From a virus, in the IMG/VR virus record IMGVR_UViG_3300045738_000290, positions 1 through 51,530 of that record: a DNA stretch of 51,530 nucleotides. One strand, given 5' to 3'. How positions within the stretch are numbered: the stretch's first letter is position 1; each line of letters starts with the position of its first letter. Below the pieces are notes generated by a model. The model saw only the letters and a program-made list of their open reading frames with translations, made no database searches and was not told the origin of the DNA. This document shows, one piece after another, positions 39,757 through 49,933 of this stretch. A program made the translations under genes and the position numbers.

Positions 39757-42700
39757 TTAAGGTGTGGTGAACTGTGCTATGTCGAAACCTGTTTCTTTAA
39801 CCTGATCATTTAGGATCTTCTTGTTTTTCTCAACTAGAGCTACAAAGTCAGTCATAGTTTTATTGTAGTTAGACTTGGAAAAAAGATGTTCAACGAGTCT
39901 AATGATATCTCTATTAGATAGAGAGGTGATGGAATCAAGACCTTCGGACGTAAGATAAACAACTGTATCACCATCTGTAGTTTTAAATTCATTTACCTTG
40001 ACATTAGATTTGTAACCAAGACTGTTTCTAATATTGTTTATAAATCTAGCAGCCTCTTCCATAACCCTAGACTTATATGAATAAATTGTATCTGTTTCCT
40101 TGAGAGGAACTACAGATTTGATAAAAGAAGAAGCTCCATTAAAAGTAAGCCTTTCCTTACCAGTTTTAGGATCTTTAATATAAATACCGTTAACAAGGTC
40201 TGACAAGTATGCAAACCTACCTTCTAAAATCACTTCTTCATCCGGGTCCTTACCCTTAAACTCATCAAGGAAAGCTTTGTGAGAAGCATTCACGGACTTC
40301 CTAGCCTTTTCAAAGTAGTTCCAGTTCATACCGGAGGGCATATTGATATCATACCAAATGTTATTAACATTAGATACAGCAGGTGCGAAGCTGGTAACAT
40401 CTACCTTTATAGCATCGAAGATTTGAGCAAAATAAGGATCTGCCCCAAGTTCTTCCCAGCTTTTTCCTGTGGTCAATAATATCATAGTAGAACCATCAGT
40501 AGATTGCGTAGGAATAACAGCAGAGCTTCCTCTGGCTATACCAGCAGGTTCAGCAGGAAAATGTCTCTTCTTGGCCTGTGCACCAAAAACTTTGTCGCTG
40601 CTCTCTATGTTCAAGGTAGAGGACTCACCTGTCCTCTTGTCTTTTATTTTGACAGAATTGACAGTAGTAGTACTTGGAACAATAACTCTACCACCCATAG
40701 AAATAGGATGACCAGTTGCACTCTCTATTTCAAGAGGAACTCCCATAGCAGCAGACAATAGCGCTGAATTTTGCATTACAGATTTAGCTTTGAAAGTATC
40801 CTTGCCAAACAAATCCATCAAAGCTGCAACTATGTTGGCGTGTTGTGCCTCTATAATCTTAGTATGGGGTACTCCCAAGGTTAAAAGAAGTTTAACATTA
40901 GTTTCAAACTCAGGGTTCCCAGAAAGATACTCATAGAAACTAGCCCTAACCTCTTGATCTAGAGAACCCTCAGATTTACCGTAACCGAATATCATGTTAA
41001 TAGACTTATTCAGAGCTTTATAAGAGCTTAATTCTAGTAGAACTTTTTTAAAGACCACGTTAGTATCGTGAGAAGCTCTGGGAAGCTTTGAATAGTTGCC
41101 GAGCTTAATCTGTCCAATCATGTAGTTCTTAAGATAACCACGCATATCGATAGGCTTGCCGTCTACTTCCATGAGAATAAAATTACTATCTGCTGATTGT
41201 AACACTCCTGAAAGACGTGCTATCTGCTGGCTACCAATCTGGAGTCCCTGTGCGCTGTTGCCGTTAGTCTTACCATCAACATAAGCATTTAGAAAGGTTG
41301 TATGAGGATTGTTATTTCTCATAGCTTCAATAAATTCGGAAAAATCTATCAGGGTTTCCATTACATGGGGAAGATCTTCTCCGAAATCAAGAAGGTATTT
41401 TGCCAAATGGGGGTTGTTATCCATTAAACTACTTAGATTATCATAGTAAAGAGTAGGAAACTGTTGGCTTCCAATTGGCACTTTGTTCTTGAAAGCGGAA
41501 GTTAGTCGGTTCATATTTTTATTATCATGAACACCGACAGCATCTTTTAGCATGTTGCCCCATTTCTCAAATTGGATAATCTTCTGATCACCATCGGGTC
41601 TAACATATTTCCTCAGGGCTTTTAGCTTACTGGCAGGGCGCATCAGACCTTCATCAGACAAGTCGTGAATAACATTACCTTCATTATCCTTAACCTGACC
41701 TCCCAGTAAGATTGTGCCGTACATCTGGAGAATATTATCGTACTCTTTTGAACCTCGGTTAACAACAACTGGTACCGGACTTCTAGTCACAAACCTAATA
41801 ATCTTAGAAGATTGATAGTTAAATACAGTCTGATTAACAGTTGGGCGAGAAGTGAGAGGTTGAAGAAAGTAGGTAAAGTAGTTAACAAGATTTCTATTTA
41901 CAAACGTACTCTCCAATTGCTTTAGGAGATTTCTTTTCTTGATCTCAATAATACGGAGGGATATCTCGGTAGCTTCTTCTCTGCTTTTAGGGCTAACTTC
42001 ATCGTGCATAAACCGAACAATAAGAGAGTCAAGTTTAGCCTTACCAACGCCAAACACATCGGCAAACTTATTATCTGCTATAGGTTTGTCTAAGATAGAA
42101 GATCTAATTAGTAGAATAAGGATTTTAGCCCTTCTGTCATCTACAACGTGACCAACAGAACTCTGGTTATCCAGAGACTCAAGCGCGACAGCAGTTCTAT
42201 GTTTCTCAGTCTTAGTACTCGGTTTGAACTTACCCAGTAGTCCTCTAAGATCGTTACCAACTGGCTTAGAATGGAGAGGTTCTACAACCACCCCGAAAGC
42301 CTCTTGCAAAAGTCCTCTTCCATTTTGGAACTCAAGATGTCCAGCGTTAGTTGGGATGTACCTATTACCAGTACCGAAGTCTTCATACTTCTGACTCTCA
42401 TCTGCATTAAGAGGACGTGAAATTACCATGTCAGGGTTTGACAGTTGGTACACCTGAAGTGCAAATGCGCCAAGGTTAAGCTTTTCGAGTTCTGTCAGAG
42501 GTCTATCCTGAGACTGACCACCGCTACCTTGTCTCTCAACAGCTAACCACTTCTCTATCTCAGAACCTGTTTTAAATGCAAGGTCCATGGGATTAATAAT
42601 TGGCATTGCAACATTTTGAACTTCAGCATTTTCATCCTCAATAACAGAGAACTCTTCCTCAGTAGTTTGATCAGAACCCATAAAAGCATCACTTAGAACT

Positions 42701-43437
42701 TTCTCAGTAACAACTGACAGAGTACTGGCAAAATCCCGAGAGAACACATACCTACCATCTGGATTTATTTCCCAAGCGGATAGATTGTGCAGAATAGCAG
42801 GTAGTGGTTTAACACTCCCACCATCATGCTTTTGTCTTTCAAGTATTTGGGTGAGTTCTTTTCTACTCTCAGCATAAGCTTCTTCGGTGTAAGCATTTCT
42901 CATGTTAGCCATAAGCTGAGTTACAATTGCGGAATCCTTAGTTTGAGGGAATACAGGCATTGTAAGAGGGATTACCTTCATCTCGGGGCCCTTGTTGTGG
43001 TCAACGCCCATACTCTGTACCACATTATCAACTCTACTAAGAACTGACTCTGATGGAGTTTGTGAGACCTCAGAAGAGACTGTCAAATTGAAGTTAATAT
43101 CGTCAGGTCTGGACACAGGCTGGGGGGCCTTAGGCATCTCTGGTGACTCAGAGTTCTCAACAGTACTCATAGCGCTTGGTATGTTACCCTGCTGCGCTTC
43201 TACAACTGGTCCAGCTACAGTTGATCTGTTTACAGGGTTTCCACCAGAGACTATCTCCTGAGCCATTTCAGAAGATACATCAGTTGCTCTTACTTCTGGT
43301 TTATCCATATCTTTATTTGGAATAAAACCGTGAACTTTGAGTTTCCTTAAAAACTCGCTATCCTCACTACCGTCTTGAGAGGGATTCTGACGGGAACTTT
43401 TAGTTTTTACAGATGCCCCAGTATTTACTTTAACCAT
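39757..43437 (-). CDS. Putative virion RNA polymerase (N4 vRNAP-like, divergent)
   Basis: A 1226-residue protein in the virion block. Residues 520-830 and 970-1010 show a single-subunit RNA polymerase plan. PLTSR (Arg531) then FNYQSSKIIRFV stands where T7 has GR..FNPQ. AYVDGKTNGNSAQ has Asp721 as motif A. NKSINMIFGYGKS has Lys811 and Tyr819 eight residues apart as motif B, as in T7 and N4. TQSTDGSTMILL followed by FAQIFDAIKVD has Asp1008 as motif C. The spacings (90 and 197) are close to T7 (94 and 181). The first 450 residues are low-complexity or unknown. It is the last gene of the virion operon. The motifs are degenerate, so loss of activity is possible. Confidence 0.68.
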   Translation of the reverse strand: MVKVNTGASVKTKSSRQNPSQDGSEDSEFLRKLKVHGFIPNKDMDKPEVRATDVSSEMAQEIVSGGNPVNRSTVAGPVVEAQQGNIPSAMSTVENSESPEMPKAPQPVSRPDDINFNLTVSSEVSQTPSESVLSRVDNVVQSMGVDHNKGPEMKVIPLTMPVFPQTKDSAIVTQLMANMRNAYTEEAYAESRKELTQILERQKHDGGSVKPLPAILHNLSAWEINPDGRYVFSRDFASTLSVVTEKVLSDAFMGSDQTTEEEFSVIEDENAEVQNVAMPIINPMDLAFKTGSEIEKWLAVERQGSGGQSQDRPLTELEKLNLGAFALQVYQLSNPDMVISRPLNADESQKYEDFGTGNRYIPTNAGHLEFQNGRGLLQEAFGVVVEPLHSKPVGNDLRGLLGKFKPSTKTEKHRTAVALESLDNQSSVGHVVDDRRAKILILLIRSSILDKPIADNKFADVFGVGKAKLDSLIVRFMHDEVSPKSREEATEISLRIIEIKKRNLLKQLESTFVNRNLVNYFTYFLQPLTSRPTVNQTVFNYQSSKIIRFVTRSPVPVVVNRGSKEYDNILQMYGTILLGGQVKDNEGNVIHDLSDEGLMRPASKLKALRKYVRPDGDQKIIQFEKWGNMLKDAVGVHDNKNMNRLTSAFKNKVPIGSQQFPTLYYDNLSSLMDNNPHLAKYLLDFGEDLPHVMETLIDFSEFIEAMRNNNPHTTFLNAYVDGKTNGNSAQGLQIGSQQIARLSGVLQSADSNFILMEVDGKPIDMRGYLKNYMIGQIKLGNYSKLPRASHDTNVVFKKVLLELSSYKALNKSINMIFGYGKSEGSLDQEVRASFYEYLSGNPEFETNVKLLLTLGVPHTKIIEAQHANIVAALMDLFGKDTFKAKSVMQNSALLSAAMGVPLEIESATGHPISMGGRVIVPSTTTVNSVKIKDKRTGESSTLNIESSDKVFGAQAKKRHFPAEPAGIARGSSAVIPTQSTDGSTMILLTTGKSWEELGADPYFAQIFDAIKVDVTSFAPAVSNVNNIWYDINMPSGMNWNYFEKARKSVNASHKAFLDEFKGKDPDEEVILEGRFAYLSDLVNGIYIKDPKTGKERLTFNGASSFIKSVVPLKETDTIYSYKSRVMEEAARFINNIRNSLGYKSNVKVNEFKTTDGDTVVYLTSEGLDSITSLSNRDIIRLVEHLFSKSNYNKTMTDFVALVEKNKKILNDQVKETGFDIAQFTTP

Positions 43438-43453
43438 TATATGTTCCTTTTAG

Positions 43454-46400
43454 CTAATCTTTTCCAGATACCAATTTTTTAATTGAGGTCATAGGTGCTA
43501 TAAGAGGAGTAGCACCTGCGATATCGTATATGCCCTCCTCTCTATTTCCTGAGAGTAGATTACCGACTCCAGAAAGCAAGTTTGTAACAGGCCCAAGAGC
43601 AGGTACATTACCCTGAACTGCATTAGCAATCCAACCTATAGGACCGCCACTTCTCTGAGGGTACAGAGGGTGAGCTAAGTCCATAATTCTTTCAGATGTT
43701 CCAAGCATACCAGAAGAGTTTATAGCTCTTCTTATTTTCTGGTTATCTTCTAGGTAAGGGTTTCCGCCCTTGCCGTACTTTATAAGATCTTTCAAATACT
43801 GAGAAGCATAACCTAGCATAATCATAGTTACCATTACAGCAAAAGTATTATACTTTATGGATGGTCTACCTCTCTTTACATAATCCCCCCACATTCTAGG
43901 TATATGGTGAGAGGTAAAGGTAGCAATGAAACCATTGAATTGCGTAAGTAGTGCAAATCTTGGATCAAGATACCATAGAGGTCTATTAGCAGCACCAGGA
44001 AGTGGAACTGAGTCATTGACCCAATTGTACATCACAGTTTGTTCTTGATCTGCCTTAAACTCTTGTTCAGCATCTGTAAGAGGTTCTCTAAAAGTACCAT
44101 CTTCATTTATCAGGTCCATATACCTGTCAACTGCCATGCCCAGATTTCTGAGTTGGCTTCTTGCGTTTCTCTGCTCGTTGGTGTCGGGATCAGTCCTTCC
44201 ACTGTATTTTTGAGCTAGAAGTATTTGAAGCTTACCAGTCATAAAATCAGCAGCAAAACCAACTCTAATATTACGAGTTAAATCTGTGAATGGGGCTGTT
44301 CCGTTATATTTGAAGAAATTGGTAACCCACACATTTTGAATGTCAGATACACTTTCTGCACCTGTCACAGTAGCAGCGCCTGTTTCTCTTAGGCCAAACC
44401 CCAAGGTCTTATTTACTCTTCTCTGCTCACTCTTAGTGATATGCTCATGTCCTGTCCACCACTCTGCAGTAGTCATAAATAGAACATCATAGAAAGTATC
44501 CATCATATTCCTACCTATGTTGGCGAGCCCTTTTTTCCCAAATATTTCCTTCCGACTTAGACCGAGCACAGTCATAGCCATTTCTGGGAAAGAAGCTAGC
44601 ATTGAAAGAGGTAGACCTACGAAAAGAGTTATAAGAGAAGCATGTTTTAACTTTAACAATACATCGGCTGCAGCAGTACCATTCTTAGGCCGTTTATAGT
44701 TACCGGATTGTGACTGAACAATATTGTGAACAGCATTCATAGTAGAATTGATAACTTCTTCTGGTGCTCCCTCTTTTGCAGCTTCCCGAGCAAGATGCTC
44801 AAGCTTAACACCACCTCTACCTACATAAGTATTGTACGATATAAATCTAGCAGCACTCTTATTGAACTCCCTGATATTCTTACCGAGGTCTTGAAAATAA
44901 AAATCAGCTAAGTCAGGGTTCTCAGAGAGAGCCATTGTTCTTTTCTTAGTAGCAGAAGGGAGGATCCCATTGGTCATCATATCAAATGCATCCTTATCAC
45001 TAGACACACTTGTAACATCACCATCTCCGGTAATAAGATCAACAACATCCAAGGCTATAGCCATAGAGACTCCATAAGAGTCTGCTATAGCTTTACCAAA
45101 CTCTTTACGCTTTTTAATAGCTCTGTTTTTATCAACTGCTCTAAACCTAAGAAGGTAGAGGTCCTTCTTCTTAAACTTAGTCTGTTCTTCTAAACCTTTT
45201 GCATTCCAAGCTTCATTTTGCATATCTCTTGCTGTTTCAGACAGCTTTTGAAGGTGGCCATCCTCAAATTCACCGTTGGCCTCTATAAGAGGCTTAATTA
45301 CCTTCTGTTGCAAAGCAGTATACTTGCTCCAATCAAAAGGATTCTTTTCGTTTTTAATTTTTTTAGCTAAGTTAAACTCGTGATGTTTCAAGTAGTCATC
45401 AGCTATCTTATAGAAATCCCTATTAAACAGTTTAGCTGCTTTTTCATCTCTAAGGATACCTCCGTAACCTTTGGTGTATTCACCTACATTCAGTCGCGTA
45501 TCAAGCATAGCTGAGGTTTTCATAATGAAACCTTCATAGTTTGGGCCTGAGAAATTCCTATTAAGTATGTCTAGGAAACCGTTGGCCATTCTTAGAAGTG
45601 AAGGGTATTTCATCCCCATCTCGTTAGTATAGCCTCTTTTATTTTTACCTTGACCTGCAAATAACTTAACAGTTCCAACTGTAATCAATTCAGCTGCTAC
45701 CTCTGTCGCAGTTCTATTCTTAAGAGTATCTCTGTGCTCTTCTACTCTAATTGGCATAACGTCTGGAGCTATATCTGAGAAATCCTGTTCAGACATGTAT
45801 TCTTTTATACTGAGATCGTCTGTGTCTTTATCAAGTCTGTCAGCCATAGTAGCTTGCTTATCACCAACTGCAAGGTCATGGCTTACATTAGCCCAAGCAC
45901 CTGCGTCGACGAGGCCACCACCTACACCACCAATAGCACCACCTACGACACCACCAGCTGCTGCTGCATTCATAATTCTATTAAGGAATTCTGACTGAAA
46001 CACACCTTCTTTGATTATCCCAAAACCTGCCTTTTCAGTATTTGCTCCTATCTGTGCAACTACTTCTTGGGCAACCTCTGTAGCGGATTCTACTGTAGCA
46101 GATCCTGCAAACTTTGTTACGACACTTCTAGATAGCTCTCTAGCAGTCAAGTGTGATTTTGCAAAAGCAGCAGACTCCTCAAAGAGGTCAGATAGCGATC
46201 TTCTGTTGGAATTCATAACAATTTGTCTAGCTGCATCCAGAGATATGCCTTTCTCGGTAGCTAGTCTTTTGGCTGTATTTGCAGTGAACACACCTAGGTC
46301 TGCACCCTTCAATCCGGGAATGACACCAAGTGCCCTGAGACCCAACCTCTCAAAAGAAGCCTGTATGAGTCCAGAAGTAAGAGCAGCTGTCACATTCTTA

Positions 46401-47425
46401 TGATCATCCTCTTGCTCATTATATACCTGACCAGACATTAAAGCTGCGGGACCGAGTAAGGAGATCGCTAAGGCAGCTGCTGTACCGACTACAGGAGCTA
46501 CTGCTGAACCAGCTAAAGCTCCACCAATTGACACAAACATAAATGGAAGTGTCATAGCTCCCATGTTACCCATCCAGTTAATGGTATCATGGAAACCTTC
46601 AATCTCTGCCAGATCAACTATTGTAGTTGGGTTTAATCCAATTTTAAAATTAGAGTAGGCTTCACTTACCTCTGCTCGGTACACCATCTCTTCATCACCT
46701 AGCATATTCCCCATAGCTTGTACAAAACCATACCATGAAGCACCGTTTCCAATAAGTGCATTGTCGAATGCTACAGCCTGTTGATTCTTAGCTGAACCAT
46801 CGTAGTTAGTACCTCTGGCCAAGTAAGCTATGCCAGAATAAGACTCTGGTGAAGCTCTGAAGTCATAGATGTTAGCGGCTGTACCCTTGACAATCCTGTC
46901 CACACCTTCAAACTTAGCTTCTTGAACTATCCGTCTAGCTCTTGCAGCTTCAGGATCAGAACTTGCACCAACTTGTAGCCTGTCGTAAACTCCTTCTCTG
47001 TAAATATTTAACTCACGTTGAGAAGAGTACCCTGTTGGACTCTGAAGTCCAGTAGATAGTAGGTACTCTGACCACAGTTCGCCTGTATCAGGGTTCCTAA
47101 TATCTACTATCTTTCTTTTACCTTCATCACTGGACACTTCATCAGATATGATTGGCTCAGTGAATCCCTTAGCACGGGCTAAGTCAGTGTACTGTTTATA
47201 AGCTTCTAAACCACCCTGTTGTGGGTTGTTTTTGAAATCTGCACCAGCAGCAACAAAAACTGACTTACCTGTCTCAGGTGCTCTTATACCTTTCTGACGA
47301 AAAAGTTCACCTGTAACACTACTCTTTAACGTATCTGCATCAATAGCGTAGTACTCCGAATCACCTATTTGTGGGTTGATTGGGAGTGCGGCCAGTGCAT
47401 TTTTCATTGCGGTTTCAAAACTCAT
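43454..47425 (-). CDS. Large internal virion/ejection protein with nuclease-like N-terminus
   Basis: A 1323-residue protein. Residues 25-55 (YYAIDADTLKSS, FRQKGIRAPETG) and about 105-132 (KIVDIRNPDTGELWSEYLL) resemble the core of staphylococcal-nuclease-type domains (DxDT, R-x-x-GI-APE). Several hydrophobic Gly/Ala segments (MTLPFMFVSIGGALAGSAVA; AAAAGGVVGGAIGGVGGG; ITLFVGLPLSMLASF) could insert in the host membrane. This fits a protein ejected with the DNA to form a channel, like T7 gp15/gp16. It has an AAGGAAG site and lies between two other large virion proteins. Confidence 0.65.
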   Translation of the reverse strand: MSFETAMKNALAALPINPQIGDSEYYAIDADTLKSSVTGELFRQKGIRAPETGKSVFVAAGADFKNNPQQGGLEAYKQYTDLARAKGFTEPIISDEVSSDEGKRKIVDIRNPDTGELWSEYLLSTGLQSPTGYSSQRELNIYREGVYDRLQVGASSDPEAARARRIVQEAKFEGVDRIVKGTAANIYDFRASPESYSGIAYLARGTNYDGSAKNQQAVAFDNALIGNGASWYGFVQAMGNMLGDEEMVYRAEVSEAYSNFKIGLNPTTIVDLAEIEGFHDTINWMGNMGAMTLPFMFVSIGGALAGSAVAPVVGTAAALAISLLGPAALMSGQVYNEQEDDHKNVTAALTSGLIQASFERLGLRALGVIPGLKGADLGVFTANTAKRLATEKGISLDAARQIVMNSNRRSLSDLFEESAAFAKSHLTARELSRSVVTKFAGSATVESATEVAQEVVAQIGANTEKAGFGIIKEGVFQSEFLNRIMNAAAAGGVVGGAIGGVGGGLVDAGAWANVSHDLAVGDKQATMADRLDKDTDDLSIKEYMSEQDFSDIAPDVMPIRVEEHRDTLKNRTATEVAAELITVGTVKLFAGQGKNKRGYTNEMGMKYPSLLRMANGFLDILNRNFSGPNYEGFIMKTSAMLDTRLNVGEYTKGYGGILRDEKAAKLFNRDFYKIADDYLKHHEFNLAKKIKNEKNPFDWSKYTALQQKVIKPLIEANGEFEDGHLQKLSETARDMQNEAWNAKGLEEQTKFKKKDLYLLRFRAVDKNRAIKKRKEFGKAIADSYGVSMAIALDVVDLITGDGDVTSVSSDKDAFDMMTNGILPSATKKRTMALSENPDLADFYFQDLGKNIREFNKSAARFISYNTYVGRGGVKLEHLAREAAKEGAPEEVINSTMNAVHNIVQSQSGNYKRPKNGTAAADVLLKLKHASLITLFVGLPLSMLASFPEMAMTVLGLSRKEIFGKKGLANIGRNMMDTFYDVLFMTTAEWWTGHEHITKSEQRRVNKTLGFGLRETGAATVTGAESVSDIQNVWVTNFFKYNGTAPFTDLTRNIRVGFAADFMTGKLQILLAQKYSGRTDPDTNEQRNARSQLRNLGMAVDRYMDLINEDGTFREPLTDAEQEFKADQEQTVMYNWVNDSVPLPGAANRPLWYLDPRFALLTQFNGFIATFTSHHIPRMWGDYVKRGRPSIKYNTFAVMVTMIMLGYASQYLKDLIKYGKGGNPYLEDNQKIRRAINSSGMLGTSERIMDLAHPLYPQRSGGPIGWIANAVQGNVPALGPVTNLLSGVGNLLSGNREEGIYDIAGATPLIAPMTSIKKLVSGKD

Positions 47426-47444
47426 TCATAAAACTTCCTTATAT

Positions 47445-49931
47445 TTAATTTAGATTTGTCATTAGGTACACCATAAACGGTGTTGCACCCGGAATCGAAC
47501 CGTCCTTAGATTTATCAATAAACACCTGCCTCCGTTTGTGTGTTAAACCAATGTCCTTATCTTCGTCATAGTCACTCATATAGTCTTTGTAAGCAGCAGC
47601 AAACAGCTGTTGTGCTACAGAAGCTGCCTGAGGTGCAGACGGATCTTCCCCTGCTTCATTCAGTATCTTATCCTTTAAGAGTAAATAAGTTTCAGTATCT
47701 ATTACTACCTCTCCATTTTTGCCGACTGTTTTGAAAGCGTCAGACCAAGTTTCTGTAGAAAGAAGTATAGTAGCATCTTCCATATGGTGGAAAATACTAT
47801 ACTTTTTACTTCTTATTGCCAACTCGGCAGCAGTTTCTGCAATCCTATTTAGATCAACTAAGTCAAAACTTTTACCTGAGTATCTGTAGAAATCACGTGA
47901 CCCAGCTATGAAGTCAGCCAAATCAGATTTTAATTTAAATTTATCCTCCGAAGATAACTCATTGTCGGAATCCTTAAACGAATCTATAGCACTATCTATA
48001 ACTTTTTTGACTACAGGTAGTCCCTCTTTAGAGAACTCAGCCAGTTGGTCTGCAGGAGACAATTCACTAACCTCTGCGCCTTCAGGAAGTTTAACTCTAT
48101 TCCTAGAATAGTCAACATAGAAAGTACCATTTTTATCTTCTGCTGGATATATAACATCAAAGCTAAAGGTTTTTGCATTCCAGTAATACTCTGGTGAGTT
48201 TTTATCTACTTTGAAAGGTATACCGTTAACTTTTTCTTTAAGATCTTCGTAATCTGAGGATTTCTCAAAAAGATTTATCGATTTATTTGTCCATTTACCG
48301 CTCTCTTGAAGCCTCTGTACCAATGCATCTCTAGACGCAACTCCTGCCATAGCAGCATTCAATGAGAATTTCATAGCACCACTATGAGAACTACCAGCTA
48401 CCCTTGAGCCAATGTAGAAAATACCCATACGTATAAGGTCCTTACCTTGTATACCCATGATATCAGTGAACCAGTCAATGGCTTTACGCCAAGATTTTGG
48501 TTCTTCCTTAGCAAGGTCTTCTAATCCTTTAGCTACTTCATAAGGAACAGAGAGATCCTGAAGACCGAGAGTTTCCGAGCTATCTCCACCGTAAGATAGT
48601 TTTATGATAGAGTTACCAACTTCCGCTGCTACTTCTGCTCCCTGTATATCAGCAGCTTCCATACCATCAACGATAACTTGTTCCTCTGGAGTTACTGTAT
48701 CTTCAGGATTTACCAGCTGTCTAGTTAGAGACTCTCTCTGACTCTCTGTTAGATCGTCCCTCTCAAGTTCTTTCCTTATTGCATCATTATTAAGGTCCAC
48801 CATAGCAGAATTAATTTCGGGTGTAGAATCTATCTCAGCAGATAGTGTGATATTATCTTCAACTAGCTGGGATTTTAATCTTTTTATATTACTCTGTATT
48901 GCTATTAAGCGTTCATTCAGAGATTGATATTTTGGATTTAATGGAGAAATACCCTCAAGTTTTTTGAGGATACTTTTGGACTCTGCATTTAGTTTATCAA
49001 TTTCAACTGGAATTTCTTCTATGTTTTTATTGAGTTTTTCTATATTCAACCTATTGAATCTTTGTTCTTGCCTCAGGATTTGCCAAGGGAACTCTTTTAT
49101 TGTATCAGTTGTAGTTGGACCCATACCGTAGCTAATAGGTTTACGAGCGTCAAATGCAGCACGTATTTCTTCTGGTGTACGATTATCTGGTAGACCACCA
49201 ATAGAAGGAGGTACAGTTGGATTAGCTGGTAATGTTAACGGAATTTGAGATCTGCCCAAATCAGCATCGATGTTTGGCGATGTTAAAGCAGGAGGAAGAT
49301 TAACACCAGCACCTCCACCAATCTGTGGAGTTACTCTATCACTTATACCACCGCTTAACCTCTGCCTTTCAGTGTGCATATCATTGAGGGCGTACACTTC
49401 GTTATTTCTTCTAGCTTGATCAGCACTTAGCCCAAACGTCTGCTCAAGCCTTGGGTCAGGAACCCTACCAGTGTTACTGTTCTGGTAACCTAGAGCGGGT
49501 ACGGCATCAGGCATAGATGGAACTGCCAGCCTGTGCTCAGTTGATAGGGAATTTTCATAATCCCTTGCTTCCTGAAGCCTCTGTTGGTAAGCTTGGTATT
49601 CCTGCTCTTTCAGAGATGATTGATCAGGTACATTTGGACCACTCATCTCATCTTGTTTCCAAGGTCTTGAAGGAGGTACATCTGAAATCTCAGGAACTCT
49701 AGCGGCGTTGCGTTCATCGACGCCTTCATTTAGCATATCTATATTGGAACTAGCTGCTTTAACTTTATAATCCCAATCAGCTTTTCTTGCCGCCAGTTCA
49801 GCTTTGTATTGTTCAACAAAGGCTTTAGATTCCTCTATAGCTATCCTGTTATTTTCTTCTATAGTCTTATTTCTTTGTGCCAATGCCTCAATATCGGACA
49901 TGGGAACTTCACTCATCTGGATTTGAACCAT
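47445..49931 (-). CDS. Large virion protein, function unknown (828 aa)
   Basis: An 828-residue protein in the block of ejected or internal virion proteins. The N-terminus is a charged coil (IEENNRIAIEESKAFVEQYK), residues 110-250 are Pro/Asn/Gln-rich, and a coiled coil runs at about 285-360. The C-terminal half is soluble with a possible hydrophobic turn (IRMGIFYIGSRVAGSS). No catalytic motif is recognised. Size and neighbours suggest an internal core protein. AAGGAAAT precedes the ATG, and it starts two bases after the hydrolase gene. Confidence 0.7.
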   Translation of the reverse strand: MVQIQMSEVPMSDIEALAQRNKTIEENNRIAIEESKAFVEQYKAELAARKADWDYKVKAASSNIDMLNEGVDERNAARVPEISDVPPSRPWKQDEMSGPNVPDQSSLKEQEYQAYQQRLQEARDYENSLSTEHRLAVPSMPDAVPALGYQNSNTGRVPDPRLEQTFGLSADQARRNNEVYALNDMHTERQRLSGGISDRVTPQIGGGAGVNLPPALTSPNIDADLGRSQIPLTLPANPTVPPSIGGLPDNRTPEEIRAAFDARKPISYGMGPTTTDTIKEFPWQILRQEQRFNRLNIEKLNKNIEEIPVEIDKLNAESKSILKKLEGISPLNPKYQSLNERLIAIQSNIKRLKSQLVEDNITLSAEIDSTPEINSAMVDLNNDAIRKELERDDLTESQRESLTRQLVNPEDTVTPEEQVIVDGMEAADIQGAEVAAEVGNSIIKLSYGGDSSETLGLQDLSVPYEVAKGLEDLAKEEPKSWRKAIDWFTDIMGIQGKDLIRMGIFYIGSRVAGSSHSGAMKFSLNAAMAGVASRDALVQRLQESGKWTNKSINLFEKSSDYEDLKEKVNGIPFKVDKNSPEYYWNAKTFSFDVIYPAEDKNGTFYVDYSRNRVKLPEGAEVSELSPADQLAEFSKEGLPVVKKVIDSAIDSFKDSDNELSSEDKFKLKSDLADFIAGSRDFYRYSGKSFDLVDLNRIAETAAELAIRSKKYSIFHHMEDATILLSTETWSDAFKTVGKNGEVVIDTETYLLLKDKILNEAGEDPSAPQAASVAQQLFAAAYKDYMSDYDEDKDIGLTHKRRQVFIDKSKDGSIPGATPFMVYLMTNLN

Positions 49932-49933
49932 GC

